A stretch of 6,556 bases of DNA from an uncultured Oscillospiraceae bacterium (GTDB taxonomy: Bacteria; Bacillota; Clostridia; Oscillospirales; Ruminococcaceae): assembly GCA_910587465.1 (NCBI GenBank), contig CAJUMS010000124.1:1-6556 (forward strand), in the 5' to 3' direction. The notes under the pieces were generated by a model. It was given only the letters and a program-made list of their open reading frames with translations, was not told the origin of the DNA and did not search any database. Below are positions 6,506-6,556 of the stretch, piece by piece; within the stretch, counting starts at the first letter, position 1, and every line of letters begins with the position of its first letter. The translations under genes and the position numbers were made by a program.

Positions 6506-6556
6506 AGATCGGAAGAGCACACGTCTGAACTCCAGTCACTCACTCGAAACTCGTAT
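6506..6556 (+). other. Illumina TruSeq adapter and index left on the contig end (artefact)
   Basis: From 6506 the sequence is the standard TruSeq read-1 adapter, beginning AGATCGGAAGAGC and running to AGTCAC at 6539. An apparent 8-base index (6540-6547) follows, then AACTCGTAT (6548-6556), one mismatch from the adapter continuation ATCTCGTAT. This is read-through left untrimmed and assembled, not genomic DNA. Genomic sequence ends at 6505. Confidence 0.98.

Noticed and set aside
6266..6520. 84-codon open frame on the minus strand at the contig end
   Set aside because: Its start lies in the adapter and it overlaps the kinase ATPase domain in another frame.

Overview
The window looks like the end of a metagenomic or draft contig from a Gram-positive anaerobe of the Clostridia, most likely a Ruminococcus-like gut or rumen fibre degrader. 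This is inferred from strong AGGAGG-type ribosome sites, a Ser-rich lipoprotein cellulase (GH5), the AzlCD transporter and a type IV pilus retraction ATPase in one place. No rRNA or other marker gene is present, so the taxonomy is a guess. TGA is used as an ordinary stop codon here (azlC, azlD and yfcE all end in it).

Layout. (1) Positions 1-2993, minus strand: a tightly packed run read right to left, azlC - azlD - yfcE - a small predicted lipoprotein - a GH5 cellulase that runs off the left edge. Gaps are -8, 12, 9 and 11 bases, and a good sigma-A promoter sits just before azlC, so this is probably one operon. The small lipoprotein gene carries an in-frame TGA exactly where the lipobox cysteine should be. 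(2) Positions 2994-3401: a divergent intergenic region with one promoter for each side and, between them, a set of nested inverted repeats. (3) Positions 3402-5021, plus strand: a CobU-family gene followed by pilT, probably co-transcribed. (4) Positions 5022-5097: a perfect 9-bp hairpin between convergent genes, likely a bidirectional terminator. (5) Positions 5098-6505, minus strand: the C-terminal part of a hybrid sensor histidine kinase with an ATPase domain and two receiver domains. (6) Positions 6506-6556: Illumina adapter plus index sequence, not biological. It creates a false start and a false N-terminus for the kinase.

Functionally, the cellulase and pilT would fit a cell that attaches to and digests plant fibre, and AzlCD would export branched-chain amino acids. 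No shared pathway for the whole window can be shown. I found no mobile element, CRISPR array, tRNA or rRNA. The points most worth checking are the lipobox TGA, the CobU-like protein that lacks the usual guanylylated histidine, and the nested repeats at 3102-3244. I do not see convincing evidence of a new multi-gene system.
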